This document shows, one piece after another, positions 13,140-24,000 of a stretch of 64,000 nucleotides of DNA. Within the stretch, counting starts at the first letter, position 1. Each line of letters begins with the position of its first letter. The notes under the pieces were generated by a model. That model was not told the DNA's origin and made no database searches. It was given only the letters and a program-made list of their open reading frames with translations. The stretch lies in contig JAJQJQ010000006.1 in NCBI GenBank assembly GCA_028622995.1, positions 4,340,001 through 4,404,000 of the forward strand, written 5' to 3'. The DNA comes from Panagrolaimus kolymaensis. Its lineage: Eukaryota; Nematoda; Chromadorea; Rhabditida; Panagrolaimidae. The position numbers and the translations under genes were made by a program.

Positions 13140-13753
13140 TTAGAAGAGAGAAGAAAGAGACGACGACTAGCTTTGAAGCAAAATGAAATGCGATTATGAA
13201 AAGAAATCAAAACGCATCTTTGAATATTTATACTAAAAATGAAGGTCATGCAAATTTTTATTACTGTAAGAAAATTATTCTTGCAACGCTTTCAAACTTT
13301 TCATTTTCAAAATGCATGACGCAAATATTTTGGAAAGATTTTGCTTTGCTCTAGAAAATTAATACAAAAATGGACAGAATTATTTAAAAAAATAATTCAG
13401 ATACTTTTTTTCTCAGAAGTATGGTTCAACATCATCTATTTATTGCTTTTAAAGTTTCGAAAAATTTACTGTAAAATCAGATATTTGTTTAAAAATGGCA
13501 AATTTATGCTTTATGCTCTATAAATATATTTAGAGATATTAAAATTTCTAAATTTTTTTTATTTATGTACTAACATATAACTTCATTGGTTGAAGAAAAA
13601 AATGTGCAAGGGTTGATCTCTTTTTTTGTTGTTGCATTTTTTGCATTGAGAAAGAGTACCTCTTTTTATGTCTGTCACCCAAATTCACTTCATTTCCATT
13701 TTTCATTCTAAGGACATCCCTCGAATAAAAGCGACATCGTTAACTTCCATTTT
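13140..13753 (+). promoter_or_regulatory. Intergenic region with U6 promoter elements
   Basis: No coding exon is supported here. The last 100 bp before the U6 gene should hold its polymerase III promoter. A TATA-like AATAAAAG lies at about 13723-13730, some 25 bp before the first U6 base. A candidate proximal sequence element (CTGTCACCCAAATTCACTTC) lies near 13673-13692. Both are positional assignments from known snRNA promoter spacing. Confidence 0.4.
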
Positions 13754-13858
13754 GTTCGATCCAAACGAACACATTCTAAAATTGGAACAATACAGAGAAG
13801 ATTAGCATGGCCCCTGCGCAAGGATGACACGCAAATTCGTGAAGCGTTCCAAATTTTT
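13754..13858 (+). ncRNA. U6: U6 spliceosomal snRNA
   Basis: The sequence contains the invariant U6 core: GGAACAATACAGAGAAGATT, then TAGCATGGCCCCTGCGCAAG, then GATGACACGCAAATTCGTGA and the final GCGTTCC. This includes the ACAGAGA box that pairs with the 5' splice site and the AGC triad. The 5' stem-loop is formed by GTTCG and CGAAC (13754-13758 with 13766-13770). Transcription should end in the T run at 13854-13859, a polymerase III terminator. Length, about 105 nt, is normal. A minus-strand ORF across it is meaningless. Confidence 0.97.
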
Positions 13859-13971
13859 TGCCTTTTTTTACTTGATATTATTTTTATTAATTCAATTAAT
13901 ATCTTTCGATGAAGAGAAAAAATACTTATAACTTTCATATTTTATTTTTTTTTAAATTAATCTATCAGAGC

Positions 13972-14822
13972 TAGGGTTGCGCCTCGGTAAATTTACCGGT
14001 AATTTACCGGTAAATTTACCGGTTAATTTACTGGTAAATTTACCGCTCAAAAAATCGCCTTGGTAAATCGGTAAATCGGTAAATTTACCGGTAAATTTAC
14101 CATTCAAAAATCGCCTTTCTACATTGGTAATTTTGTCTTTTTTTTGAAAAATTTCAAATAATGGTTGAAAAAGTCGTCTGTTTTTAGCTTTTGAACCATA
14201 AAAAATATATTAAAAAACGTGCATCAGGAATGCGCGACATTGACATGTCGATATGTCGATGTCGAGTTTTTCGGATCAACATTTGAACTTTTTTTTTGCC
14301 AAAATTCTTTAAAAATTGTGATAATTTGTTAAGAATTCCATTGTTAAAGACTTTTTGGAAGTATTTTCTTTTACTATCCCATATCAGAAACACTTTTCTA
14401 ATTTAAAAAAGCAGAATTACAATGAAAAATTTTTTTCACCCTCTTTTTATATAAAAAAAATATCGATGTCGCTCATCCCTGCTCAGAACCAATGGTCGTC
14501 TCTTCTGATGAATCAGCTGACGAACAAAGTGAATTCCATAATTAATTGTCATTTCATTCACTCTTAAAAAACCATTGTTTTTACTAAAAGTATAACTTCT
14601 CTCCTAATTTTATAACTTTCTCGCATTTGCTTTAAGAAAATTGATAGTAAAATAAATAAAATACTCTTGTTTTATGATTTTTAAACCAAAAATCCAAAAA
14701 AGCATGGATGTTTTTTGGATTTTTGGTAGATTTACCGATTTACCGATTTACCGGTAAATTAGCCGGTAAATTTACCGGTAAATTTACCGATTTTCGATTT
14801 ACCGGTAAATTTAACAACCCTA
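13972..14822. mobile_element. Element A: hAT-type non-autonomous transposon with GGTAAATTTACC arrays
   Basis: The element begins TAGGGTTG and ends CAACCCTA, a perfect 8-bp terminal inverted repeat. It is flanked by identical 8-bp direct repeats ATCAGAGC (13964-13971 and 14823-14830). Eight-bp duplications and TAGGG-type ends are hallmarks of the hAT superfamily. Both subterminal regions (about 13986-14105 and 14725-14811) are arrays of the palindromic word GGTAAATTTACCGG and truncated forms of it. The 620-bp interior is AT-rich. It has a CGACATGTCGATATGTCGA block near 14240 and a short coding-like run near 14493-14545, but no transposase. The right target duplication overlaps the terminus of element B, so A inserted at or into the end of B. 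Confidence 0.9.
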
Positions 14823-14824
14823 AT

Positions 14825-15019
14825 CAGAGCCCATTCTCATAAAAAAAGTTCATGAACTTTTTAAAAAAGTTCATGAACTTTTCTCATCAAGACCGAGATT
14901 TGTCAAACGAAAAAAAGTTCATGAACTTTTTTTGTCAATGAAAAAAATTACTCTCGAAAAGAAAAGTTCATGAACTTTTTTAAAAAGTTCATGAACTTTT
15001 TTTATGAGAATGGGCTCTG
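14825..15019. mobile_element. Element B: 195-bp MITE with five GTTCATGAAC palindromes
   Basis: The left end, CAGAGCCCATTCTCAT, is mirrored exactly at the right end (ATGAGAATGGGCTCTG). The inverted repeat continues through AAAAAAAGTTCATGAAC on both sides. Inside are five copies of the perfect palindrome AAAAGTTCATGAACTTTT, two at each end and one near the middle. There is no coding capacity. The target duplication is not clear, because element A inserted at its left boundary: the first six bases, CAGAGC, are part of A's 8-bp duplication. The superfamily is unassigned. Confidence 0.85.
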
Positions 15020-15192
15020 GACACATTTTTTTCATTGTGATCTAGTTTCTTTCTAATTTGTTTGATCCAAGATTAAATTATGATTTTAAAATTCTATTTA
15101 TTGCACATAGTAATTTTAAAGTGATAAATTGCAACAAGAAGGGTCCAAAGGTAGTTAGTTAGGGAGGAGAAAAACAATTTCATCGAAATAGT

Positions 15193-15566
15193 TTAACCTC
15201 GTCGGTGAGCTTTACGAGCAGCTTTTCGTGCGGCTTTTCGAACGGGTTTACGAGCAGGTTTACGGGCGGGTTTACGAGCGGCTTTACGTGCAGCTTTGCG
15301 AGCTGGTTTACGTGCAGCTTTACGTCCTTTACGAACAGCCTTCTTACGTCGAGCAGCACGATCAACACGGACATGTTCATCATCCTGAAGCAAAAAAAAT
15401 TACTGTAGCTTTAAGAATTTTATTTTTAAAATTAAAAACTTACAGCAACTTCTTGAGCGAGGGCTTGAGAAGAATGTGCGATATCAGCGGATGGTTTTTG
15501 TTCCTCAACGGCAGCAACCATAAGGATGAAAGCACAGATAATAGCAAAAATGACAAGAAGCTTCAT
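15193..15566 (-). CDS. Secreted Arg/Lys/Ala-repeat polycationic protein
   Basis: Two exons (15444-15566 and 15193-15384) join in phase 0 to 104 residues. The first exon encodes a typical signal peptide (MKLLVIFAIICAFILMVAAV) and a short acidic/neutral spacer. The second starts DDEHVRVDRAARRKK and then consists of repeated RKAARKPARK units to the end (HRRG). The tail resembles a histone H1 C-terminus or a protamine, but the signal peptide predicts entry into the secretory pathway. Dibasic RK pairs are frequent, so furin-type processing is possible. A TATA box lies about 118 bp upstream of the start, which suits a strongly expressed small gene. I know of no named family. An antimicrobial, matrix or DNA-binding secreted role is only a guess. 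Confidence 0.8.
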
Positions 15567-15683
15567 GACTGTCGTGGTGGAGGCTAAAAAAGAGATAGAA
15601 AATAAATCAAACTATGAATATTAAAAGAAAATGAAAGCTTTAAATGTGGAATTGAATGAATAAAATGACCAAAATCTTATCGG

Positions 15684-15691
15684 CTTTTATA
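15684..15691 (-). promoter_or_regulatory. TATA box of the polycation gene
   Basis: On the minus strand this reads TATAAAAG, about 118 bp upstream of the ATG at 15566. It is one of the few consensus TATA boxes placed directly before a gene in the window. Assigned by sequence and position only. Confidence 0.5.
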
Positions 15692-18600
15692 CCCTTTTTG
15701 AATTTTGGGCGTTAATTTTTTATGAATCTCTCAAAGCTTTGATTCAATCTTTTTTTGTTTTGTTTTCTTTCCAAAAAAGGGTTCTTTTTTTGCGTGAATT
15801 TTTTGATACATTTTACTCGTGGAACTAAGCGACAAATGATTGAATTCGAAGTCCGGTCATCGTTATCTTCTAATATCACCGAGAGAAAAATGAAAAGAAA
15901 AAACAGGTTAGAATCGCTTGAATAAGTAAAGCAGGATACGGAATCATTATTTAGCATGATTTATTTTTGTTAAATATATGGATTATACAAGTTTAAAACA
16001 CAGTATCATCGGGAAGAAAGAAAGAAAAAAAGTAAATTTTTAGTTTCAACCATAAAAAATGGTAACGATTTTGGATGGCATAAATGAAATTACAAAACAA
16101 AAGATTTTTACTACATTGTTTTTTATAGCCAAGTCGGAGTTAAAAAAAAGGTGAAACAGGCGATTCCCAAGTTTGGGCTTTTGAAGAAAATTAAGATAGA
16201 TAGGAGAAAACTTAGAAATTTTATTGAATCGTGGAATTCGAAGGCACCAAAAAATGGAGATACTCATTTTTTCAAAGCACGTGTATTCACTTCACTTACG
16301 AAATAATGTTTTTTTAAATAAAAGTATTTACTTCAATTTTATTTTTAAAAATTTTGGTTGTATTTACTCATCATTTCCATTTACACATACATATATGAAT
16401 TTGACTTATGACTTTATCCATGACATTTAGAATGTTTTTTTTTGATGGTCCATATGCTAATTGGAGGACTTTTATGTTTCGCTTTCAACTATTGCTAGGA
16501 GATATAAATAGATATAAAGAGATACAATTAATAATTTATTTATAAACATTATTTTATTTATCTTCACTCAGAGAAGCCTTCCATCCAGCCAATATTAAAG
16601 TCCATTGAAATTTTTAGGGCTTCCATAAAATCCTTCAATGATTAAACTTTTCTACCTTTTTATTGCTAAAATAAATGCACCATGAAATTTTTTTAGCAAT
16701 TTTTTGCAGCAAATAATTTCCTTTTAATTAAATATATTATTTTTTTTCATTATTCTTTTAATTATATCTTTGTCGAAGTCATAATCTCTTCTATTTTTTT
16801 CTCTTTCCTTTTGAAAAATTGGTCATGACAAATTATTCAATGCATTAAAAAACCGAACTTGAACCTATTTAATTCTTATGACAACTTCCACGAGAGAAAA
16901 GAAAGTGAAAACAGGAAAGGATTTAAAATAAAATAATAAATATATATCGGGATTAAAAAGGGGCAAACAACAAGAAAAAAAAACCTTTAGGCGTTTTTTC
17001 CTTATCAAAAGTTGATAAAACAAAGAGAGAAGAAAAGATACTAGTAAAAGATAAAAAAAATTAGAAGGTTTCCTTTTTTGAATTTTTAAAACAAAAAAAT
17101 AATAATAAAGAAAGAGATGAACCAAGCAAAATAGTTGAAAACATTGATTTGAATATTCCATGAACTAAACTTTTATTGCAATTTGCAACTCGCACAATTT
17201 TGTTTTCAAAATGTATTTTGAGCGATAATAGGATCAGAGACTTCAATTTGGAAAATAGCAAATGCGAATTAACAATTCATTGAGAGTTGATTGAAAGCTT
17301 GGAAGCTTAAGAAAAAATAATCTTGTTACAAATCAATGGGGCTCATAACGAGGATATAACCCTTTTTTATATCTGAAAGAAACTTACCATAAGTAAGAAC
17401 TTCGATTCAAAAGCGAAATTGTTACTGTAAATTTTATAATTCATCCATCTTCAATCATCTCTACTGCATAATTTTTATGGCTTTATTTTCTCTGATTTAT
17501 GATAAAAGTTTTTGTTATGATATAACCGTGTGAGAGATAGAGTCTCTCAGTTGTAATAATTTTAAAATTACTATGGGAAATAAAATACAGGAAATCCATT
17601 CAAAGTAAGCTTTTTGTTCATTTTTGCTCATGAAATTATGTTAGATATTTGTTTAAAGAAAATTAACTTAAAGAAATGAAATGTCTTCGGTTAATTTGGC
17701 GACAATAATTTTCTTTTAGTCGAATTAGTAATAGCTCTTTGCAAATGAAGCGTTGCCATGTTTATTTATCTTAACTTTAATAGTTTGCAATTTTAGATTA
17801 TTTCTTTCTAAACTGTTTTTTCTCTTCTGCATTTTTATCATTGAAAACCCTTAATTTAAATTACTTTTCTTTCATTTTGCGTTTTTCCATTTTTAGGTTT
17901 ATGTGTACGTTTAAAATTAAACATTTAGTTTATTTTATTTTTTGTTTTTTCTATTTTAAATTAACCCAAAAAGAGGTCTAAGGAAATATTTCAGTATTCT
18001 TTCGGTGGCATTTATTCTAGACAGTCATCATTTGCCTAAATTTTTACTTAAACTAAAAAGACTCATTTGAATTTGTTTTTTTTTTCGTGAGCATGCCTTC
18101 ATACAGAAAAGATGGCTGGTATTCTTTCTCCTCTTCTTCTTCGATGGATGAAACAAGCAGCAAGAAAGCTATTGTGATGTTTGAAGGACTTCCATCAACA
18201 ACAGAAAAAGAGAGAGAGAGCATCTGTGGACACAAAAAAATGGGAACTCAAAGAAAGGAATGTTTGTTAGTAGTTTATTGGCAAAAAAATAAAAAAGGAA
18301 TAAACTAAGCTTCAAGAGCCAGCCAGAAGAGAACTAAAAAAAGCCGAACGACACAAAAAAAAATCGACGAAGCTTGACGTGATGCCATTGCCGTCGTCCG
18401 CAGCTAACATATAGCAAAAGGGCGGGCATAAAAAATAAATAAATAAATGCAAAGCTGCTGCCATCGTCAAAAAAAAAATATAGAAAGAAAAGGGCCTTAG
18501 GCAAAAGCAAGCAAGCAAGAAACATTCATCCACGTCGGCATAATTCTTCAGACTCCCTTCTTTTTTTACTTGCAATATTTTTTTCTTCTCTTTGTTTAGT

Positions 18601-18878
18601 TATTGGTTTTAAGGTTTTTATTTTTATTGCCTGAAAATTTATTGTCACGTGATTTTAGCAATTTATAAAATTAATGATAAAGAGGGGCTAGAATTATTTT
18701 GCAAAAAGCAGGCTACTGTCGCAAAAAAAATATTATGATATTACGAATTTCTATTCGAGATAGATACATATTTTCGTGCCAATTAAAAAAACCCAAACTT
18801 ATTAATTTATCAATTCTTTCAGTAAAACCTTATTTATTTTATCCACCACCAACATCTTAATAACCCAAATAATTAATA
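15692..18878. other. Gene-free region
   Basis: No exon with homology or a consistent splice model was found in these 3.2 kb. The longer open frames (for example 16865-17161 minus and 18087-18308 plus) have low-complexity translations. The last part carries the promoter of the five-exon gene at 18879. Confidence 0.55.
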
Positions 18879-20300
18879 ATGGCTGGAGGAGCAGAAGCAG
18901 CAGTAAGTATCAATTGTTTTTGTTTAAATCTATGACAATCTCGAGCATATCCCCTTAGGCATTTTCTTTTTTTGCGAGCGCCTTTTGCTTTAATGGAACA
19001 TTTTTTTTTGTCTTTACTTTAAAAAGGAAACTATACTCTCCCAAAAAAAGTAATGCGCGGATGAAGAAAAAAAAATACTGATTGCTTTGTTCCTTTTTTT
19101 CTTTGACAAGCAGCAAATCCAGAAAAAACAACCCAACGAAAAGAACTTTTTTTCTCTTTCAAGAAGCTGCAACTATGAAGAAAAGTAAGGGAAAAAAAGA
19201 CAAATTCAGCCCGAAGAAGAGAGGATGAGGAGGACACAACTTTTTGCGGTAGCATTCATCGATGAAAAGTTGTCGGTTGAAAGCTTGAAGCTTTTCATCG
19301 ACCGGATGCATGTGTTTTTGATGGCAATGGCGGGTGATGATGAAGCAAGCAAGCATATGGAAGAGAACCTTTCAGTCTTATAAATTTTTAAAGTTGCAAC
19401 AAATTTCATGCGTTATTTTTTCATAAAAAAAAAGAAGCGTAAAAAAATGAGTGACAAGAAGCAAAAATAAGCGATGCTCAATTTTTATTTAAATGATGAC
19501 TCACATTAAATTTTTTATTAACCTTTATCCAAAGCCCAAACCAAAACTACTTCGTTCAAAGCATAATTTTTTATAATATTTTAGAAAAATTTCCTTGAAA
19601 GTGCTTTCAATAAAAGCAAAGAAGTTCTTAACTCAGCAGGTAAGTAGTGCTTATTCTTCAAGACAATGAATTTTAAATGATGACGTTTTTTTAGCTGAAA
19701 GTACAAAAGGTTTTGCAAATACTGCAATTGAAAACGTCACCAAAATTATACCCGGCCAACAACCCACTGGAACTGTAGCTGATCCGGTTAGTTTTTTCTT
19801 TAGCGTTGTTACTATTGTCAATCTTAAAATGGAATAAAATTTAAAAAAATTTGTATTAGTTCCTTTAAAAAAACTTTGGAAACAGATTTGTTTTATTTAT
19901 CTTTTTTTACTCTGATATAGCAATGGTGAATTCTAAAAACTAGGTTTAACATTTTTGTTCGTTAAAATATTTATAATTTTATCCACATTTTCATTATTTA
20001 AAATTTTAAATTTCTATGGTCTTCATAACCTTAGATGTTTGATTATTGTGTCCAAAGTTAGAGCTTTCTTAATCCCCATAAAATTTTAAAATTGCCTAAA
20101 TCATTAATTTGAAGAAAAAAAACTTTTTCATAACTTACATTTTAACTAAATAATTATGATTCTTTTATTAAAATTCTAAATCTTTTATAGAATGCCGTTG
20201 CACCAGGAACTCTTCCACCACATAGTAAGTTTCCAATCTTATTTTTTTAAAATAACATTCGATTTTTTTAGATGCTGATCCAACTGGAGCTCCTCTTTAA
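18879..20300 (+). CDS. 77-residue amphipathic/Pro-rich protein in five tiny exons
   Basis: Exons 18879-18902, 19585-19639, 19695-19786, 20191-20224 and 20272-20300 (24, 55, 92, 34 and 29 bp) join in phase, all with GT-AG junctions, to 77 residues ending in TAA. The start MAGGAEAAKNFLESAFNKSK leads into an Ala/Lys/Ser-rich stretch (EVLNSAAESTKGFANTAIEN) that would form an amphipathic helix of 11-residue periodicity. The tail is Pro/Gly-rich (IIPGQQPTGTVADP, APGTLPPH, DPTGAPL). There is no signal peptide. No family is recognised. The helix resembles lipid-binding or LEA/synuclein-like helices, but that is an impression only. Consistent phase over four introns and a conserved-looking reading frame make it a real gene. 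Confidence 0.8.
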
Positions 20301-20507
20301 TTATATTTGAACTTGCATCTATGATCTTTCGTTTCTTCCTTCTATTTCTTTTTCTCGCCTAATTATTATTTTTATTTAATTCAGCAGTAATTGAGTAGAA
20401 TCGTTTAAAAAGAATTAATTATTTAAAAATGTTTAGCAATTTTTTATTTTAACAAAAATCACAGCATTCCTTCTCTTTCTTTTTCTTCTTCTTCTTCGAC
20501 TTATAAT

Positions 20508-21001
20508 CAGCGCTGGCGGTTTTCGGTTTTTCGGTTCGGTTTTCGGTTCAAACCGAAAAACCGAAAACCGAGAACATTCGGTTCGATTCGTAAACCGAAA
20601 AACCGAAAACCGAAAAAATTCGGTTTTAAACCGAAAAAACCGAAATTCGATTCGATTTGTCAAAAAATGGAGTGGTTTTCAATCGTTTTTAAATATCAAA
20701 AAATAATAATTTTGCTCAAAAATGCTAAGAATCATTTTAGAATGAATAAAATAGACAAAATATAGCTAAAAAAAAGAGAAAAATAACTAATTTTATTGAA
20801 TTGTTGCCAAAAAAATACTTTAAAAATAGAATAAAAAATATTAAAAAACCGAACCGAAAACCGAAAATTTTGGCTTAAAAACCGAAAACCGGAAGCTTCG
20901 GTTTTCGGTTTAAACCGAAAAACCGAAAACCGATAAGCTTCGGTTTCGGTTCGGTTAACCGAAACCGAAAACCGAAGGATTTCGGTAAACCGCCAGCGCT
21001 G
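20508..21001. mobile_element. Element C: hAT-type transposon with CGGTTTTCGGTTT arrays
   Basis: The ends CAGCGCTGGCGGTTT and AAACCGCCAGCGCTG form a perfect 15-bp terminal inverted repeat. The element is flanked by identical 8-bp duplications CTTATAAT (20500-20507 and 21002-21009), as for hAT elements. Both halves are dominated by the word AAACCGAAAACCG and its complement, in head-to-head clusters (about 20518-20660 and 20840-20990). They flank a 180-bp AT-rich core without coding potential. Total length is 494 bp. The minus-strand frame at 20433-20663 (Arg/Phe/Thr repeats) is only a translation of the array. Confidence 0.92.
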
Positions 21002-21009
21002 CTTATAAT

Positions 21010-24000
21010 TATTTAAATATTCTTATTTTTAATGAAATTAATAAATTAGACTTAAAAATAATTTTGTTGCAAATTACACATGGAGGATAAAAGCTAACAT
21101 TTTAGTTTTACATTCTTTTTTTACAAATTAAAAATAAACCCAACTCGAAAAAAATAAGTTGAAACTGTTAGTTTCTTTGCATGGTTTTCTTACGCATGCA
21201 TAAACATGCTTGATTCATCTTTTTTTTTGTGCTGTTGTTTGTATGTTTGATAACATTGAGTAAATATTTTTTAATTTCTATTGTATTTTTAAATTGAGAG
21301 TCAAAATCATTTAAAAAATGGATGGATGAAACTTTTGTTATAGCTACTAACTCACCATAATAATTTGGAATTACTTCGAACAAGGATAATACAATTCATC
21401 GATTCAAAATTGATTACAATTCTCAAAAAATAAATATTCAATCATTTACATTTCTTTAAAAAATCATATTTTTGTCGGGTCAGTTTTTAAAAAAAAAGAA
21501 GCATCATTAAAAACGGCGGCGGCAACGATGAATGATGATGCTTTTTTTCCATATTATTACTACTATTTTTTGCTGACCATTTAGTTGGTTTGCGCGGTGC
21601 CAGGCTTTTCTTTCTCGATGATGATATGAAATAAAATAAAAAATAAAATAACCGATGAGCGCGATCGATCGCCAAAGCACATACAAAAAAAAAAAACCAA
21701 AGACAAAGAAAAAGCAATACATATTATTTCACAATTCTCTCATATCATCAAAATTTTTTATATTTTTTTTATTTTGCCATTTTTGAAAGATATTTTAAGA
21801 AAAACAAATTTTGTGTGACTGCGCAATTATAATTTTTTTCCTTTCCACATTTTTTCTTAGGGTTAATGTCCAACTTAGCGTGTTTTATGTTTTTTTTTTC
21901 GGCAGCAATAGTAATATGGGCTTCAAGACATTTTTGTTCCATAAATTTTTGATGCTTGACTTTTTTCCAAAAGCTTCCATCCTCTCGAAAAAAGGTCCCA
22001 AGACTGCGCAAAAACACCAAGAAAATGCATTCTTTTATTTTTCTCAAAACAAAAAAATACTATGTAGAATCCAACTTTTTTTGGGACAACTTCGAAGGCG
22101 TCATCATTGTCTTTAGTGACTTTATTTTATTTTCTTCGCTTACTTTTTTTTCAACATGGCAAGATGAAACTTTGAATAGAATAAGCATTGATTTGGAAGT
22201 GAGTGACTGACTGAAGTGATTGATATGTTACCCTTTCAATTTTAATCTCTGCTTTAAAAGTTTTTTCTTGAAAGATATTAGTCGAAAGGACTTCGAGGGC
22301 AGCCTATTAATGGAGTTTTATTTTTTTTAATTTGTTCGATTATTGTTGTGTGAAATTTTGTAATCATAAAATTTAAATATTTTAGATAAATTTTTAAAAA
22401 AAAATTCTTCTTTTTTTTCCCAGAATTGTTTTATTTTATTTTTTGTCTTCTCGATGATGAAGTTTTGCCAATATTAAGCTTATCCCATTTCAAAAAATGA
22501 ATGCATTTTTTTGGAGGAAGAGTTTATTGCGCACTATTATTTTTTGTTTGTTATGGAATGTATTTCCATTTCCACCAACGAACAAAACAAACGACCTCTT
22601 CTTTAGCTTTCATCTTTATATATCGAAAAACATAATTTCAAAAAAGAAAGAAGAAAAGAAAGTCTTCATCCTTTTTTTAAACATGAGCATCAACAAAATG
22701 GAAGAAAAATTCTTGCGCAGAGGTCTCAGTTGCCATCGGCATTTTTTTTAGAAAGCTTTAGCGTTCTCAATTTGCGCTTCTCAAAAACTTTGTAGGCTTT
22801 ATTCATTTTTGTTTTTCTTTTGGTTCGAAGCTTTCCCCTTTTTGTTGCTTGTTTATTTCTTTCCTCAATTCTTTTGTGTCTATTACGGTTGAAACTTCCG
22901 CTTCAGATTCTTTTATTCCCTTTTCTCCCTTATTTTTATTTGGTTGGTCCATCAACTTTAAAGACGCTTTCTCCCATTTTTTTTTTATGTATGTCGATTG
23001 CGCATATTTACCAAAATTGGCCTAAATTACATACGTTTTTCTTACTTCACAAAAACCAAGGCCATTTTTTTTTGTCAAAAATCCAATTGTTGCGCTGATG
23101 ATGATCTCTCATTTTTTTGTGAATTTATTTTTGTAATCGGAGCTTCTTGGCATGATTGTTCTTATTACCGTTATTTTTTTTTCTACATACAATATTTTTG
23201 AGATCTTTTTACTTTTTTTTAATTTTTGTTTTTTCAAGGACAAAAAGTTATTCCCTTGTTTTTTCCCCCATTTTTTGGTTGAGATAAAAAAATTGCCCCA
23301 GGCTTATTGCTTTTCTTCGTTTTTTTTCTCAAACGTCAAAATGCGCAGCTTTTCTTTTATTTTGCCGAAAAGCTAAGTGCTTTTTGCGCGGGCATTTTGC
23401 TTGCTTCACCGCCGCCACTAATGCTTGAGGCACCACCAAAGAATAAGAAGAAGACGAACGAAGAAATAACAACAACTCCATCGCTTGCTTCTCTTGAGAC
23501 TTTGTAAGATTCTTACGCCAGAAATTTTTGCCGGAAAAAAAAATTTATTTTTTTAAGAGCCAACATTTTTTAACCGAAAAAAAAATAAGATTCCGACAGC
23601 TTGTTGAAGGGAAAAAAAGATGAAGCAATGAGTGAAGAGATAAATCGCAGCAGCGATGGCACGCAGACGCTGGCTCATTCTTGCGCGTGTAGCTGCTGTT
23701 GCTTCTTCTTGCGCAACTAAATTGAATTTTCGACTATTGGCCCGGGTGTTGTTGCTTTGCTTTGATGCTTCTTCTCCTTCTTATGTTCCCGTTTTGAAAG
23801 CCATCTCACTTTTCAACAACAACAAAAATATTTAAACGAGAAAAAGAAAAAAATGCTCACGTACGAAAATTTTATTTTCTAAATGCTTACATTAGTCCTC
23901 CTGGATGTACCAGCTTTACAAAACAATCCTTTAACCTTCCAACCTATTTCCATCATTCATTTTCATTTACAAAGTGTAAAGTTGAGGTTGACCCTGCGCG

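Noticed and set aside
13708..13938. Minus-strand 76-codon frame
   Set aside because: It overlaps the U6 snRNA gene and its flank in antisense and has no coding signature.
15205..15587. Plus-strand frames opposite the polycation gene (Phe/Thr/Ser and Tyr/Val repeats)
   Set aside because: They mirror the antisense RKAARK repeat; the minus strand has the signal peptide, intron and TATA box.
18087..18308. Plus-strand 73-codon frame upstream of the five-exon gene
   Set aside because: Ser and Lys runs, no acceptor or donor that joins the downstream gene in phase, no relatives recognised.
20433..20663. Minus-strand frame with Arg/Phe/Thr/Glu repeats
   Set aside because: It lies in the CGGTTTTCGG array of element C and runs past the element boundary.
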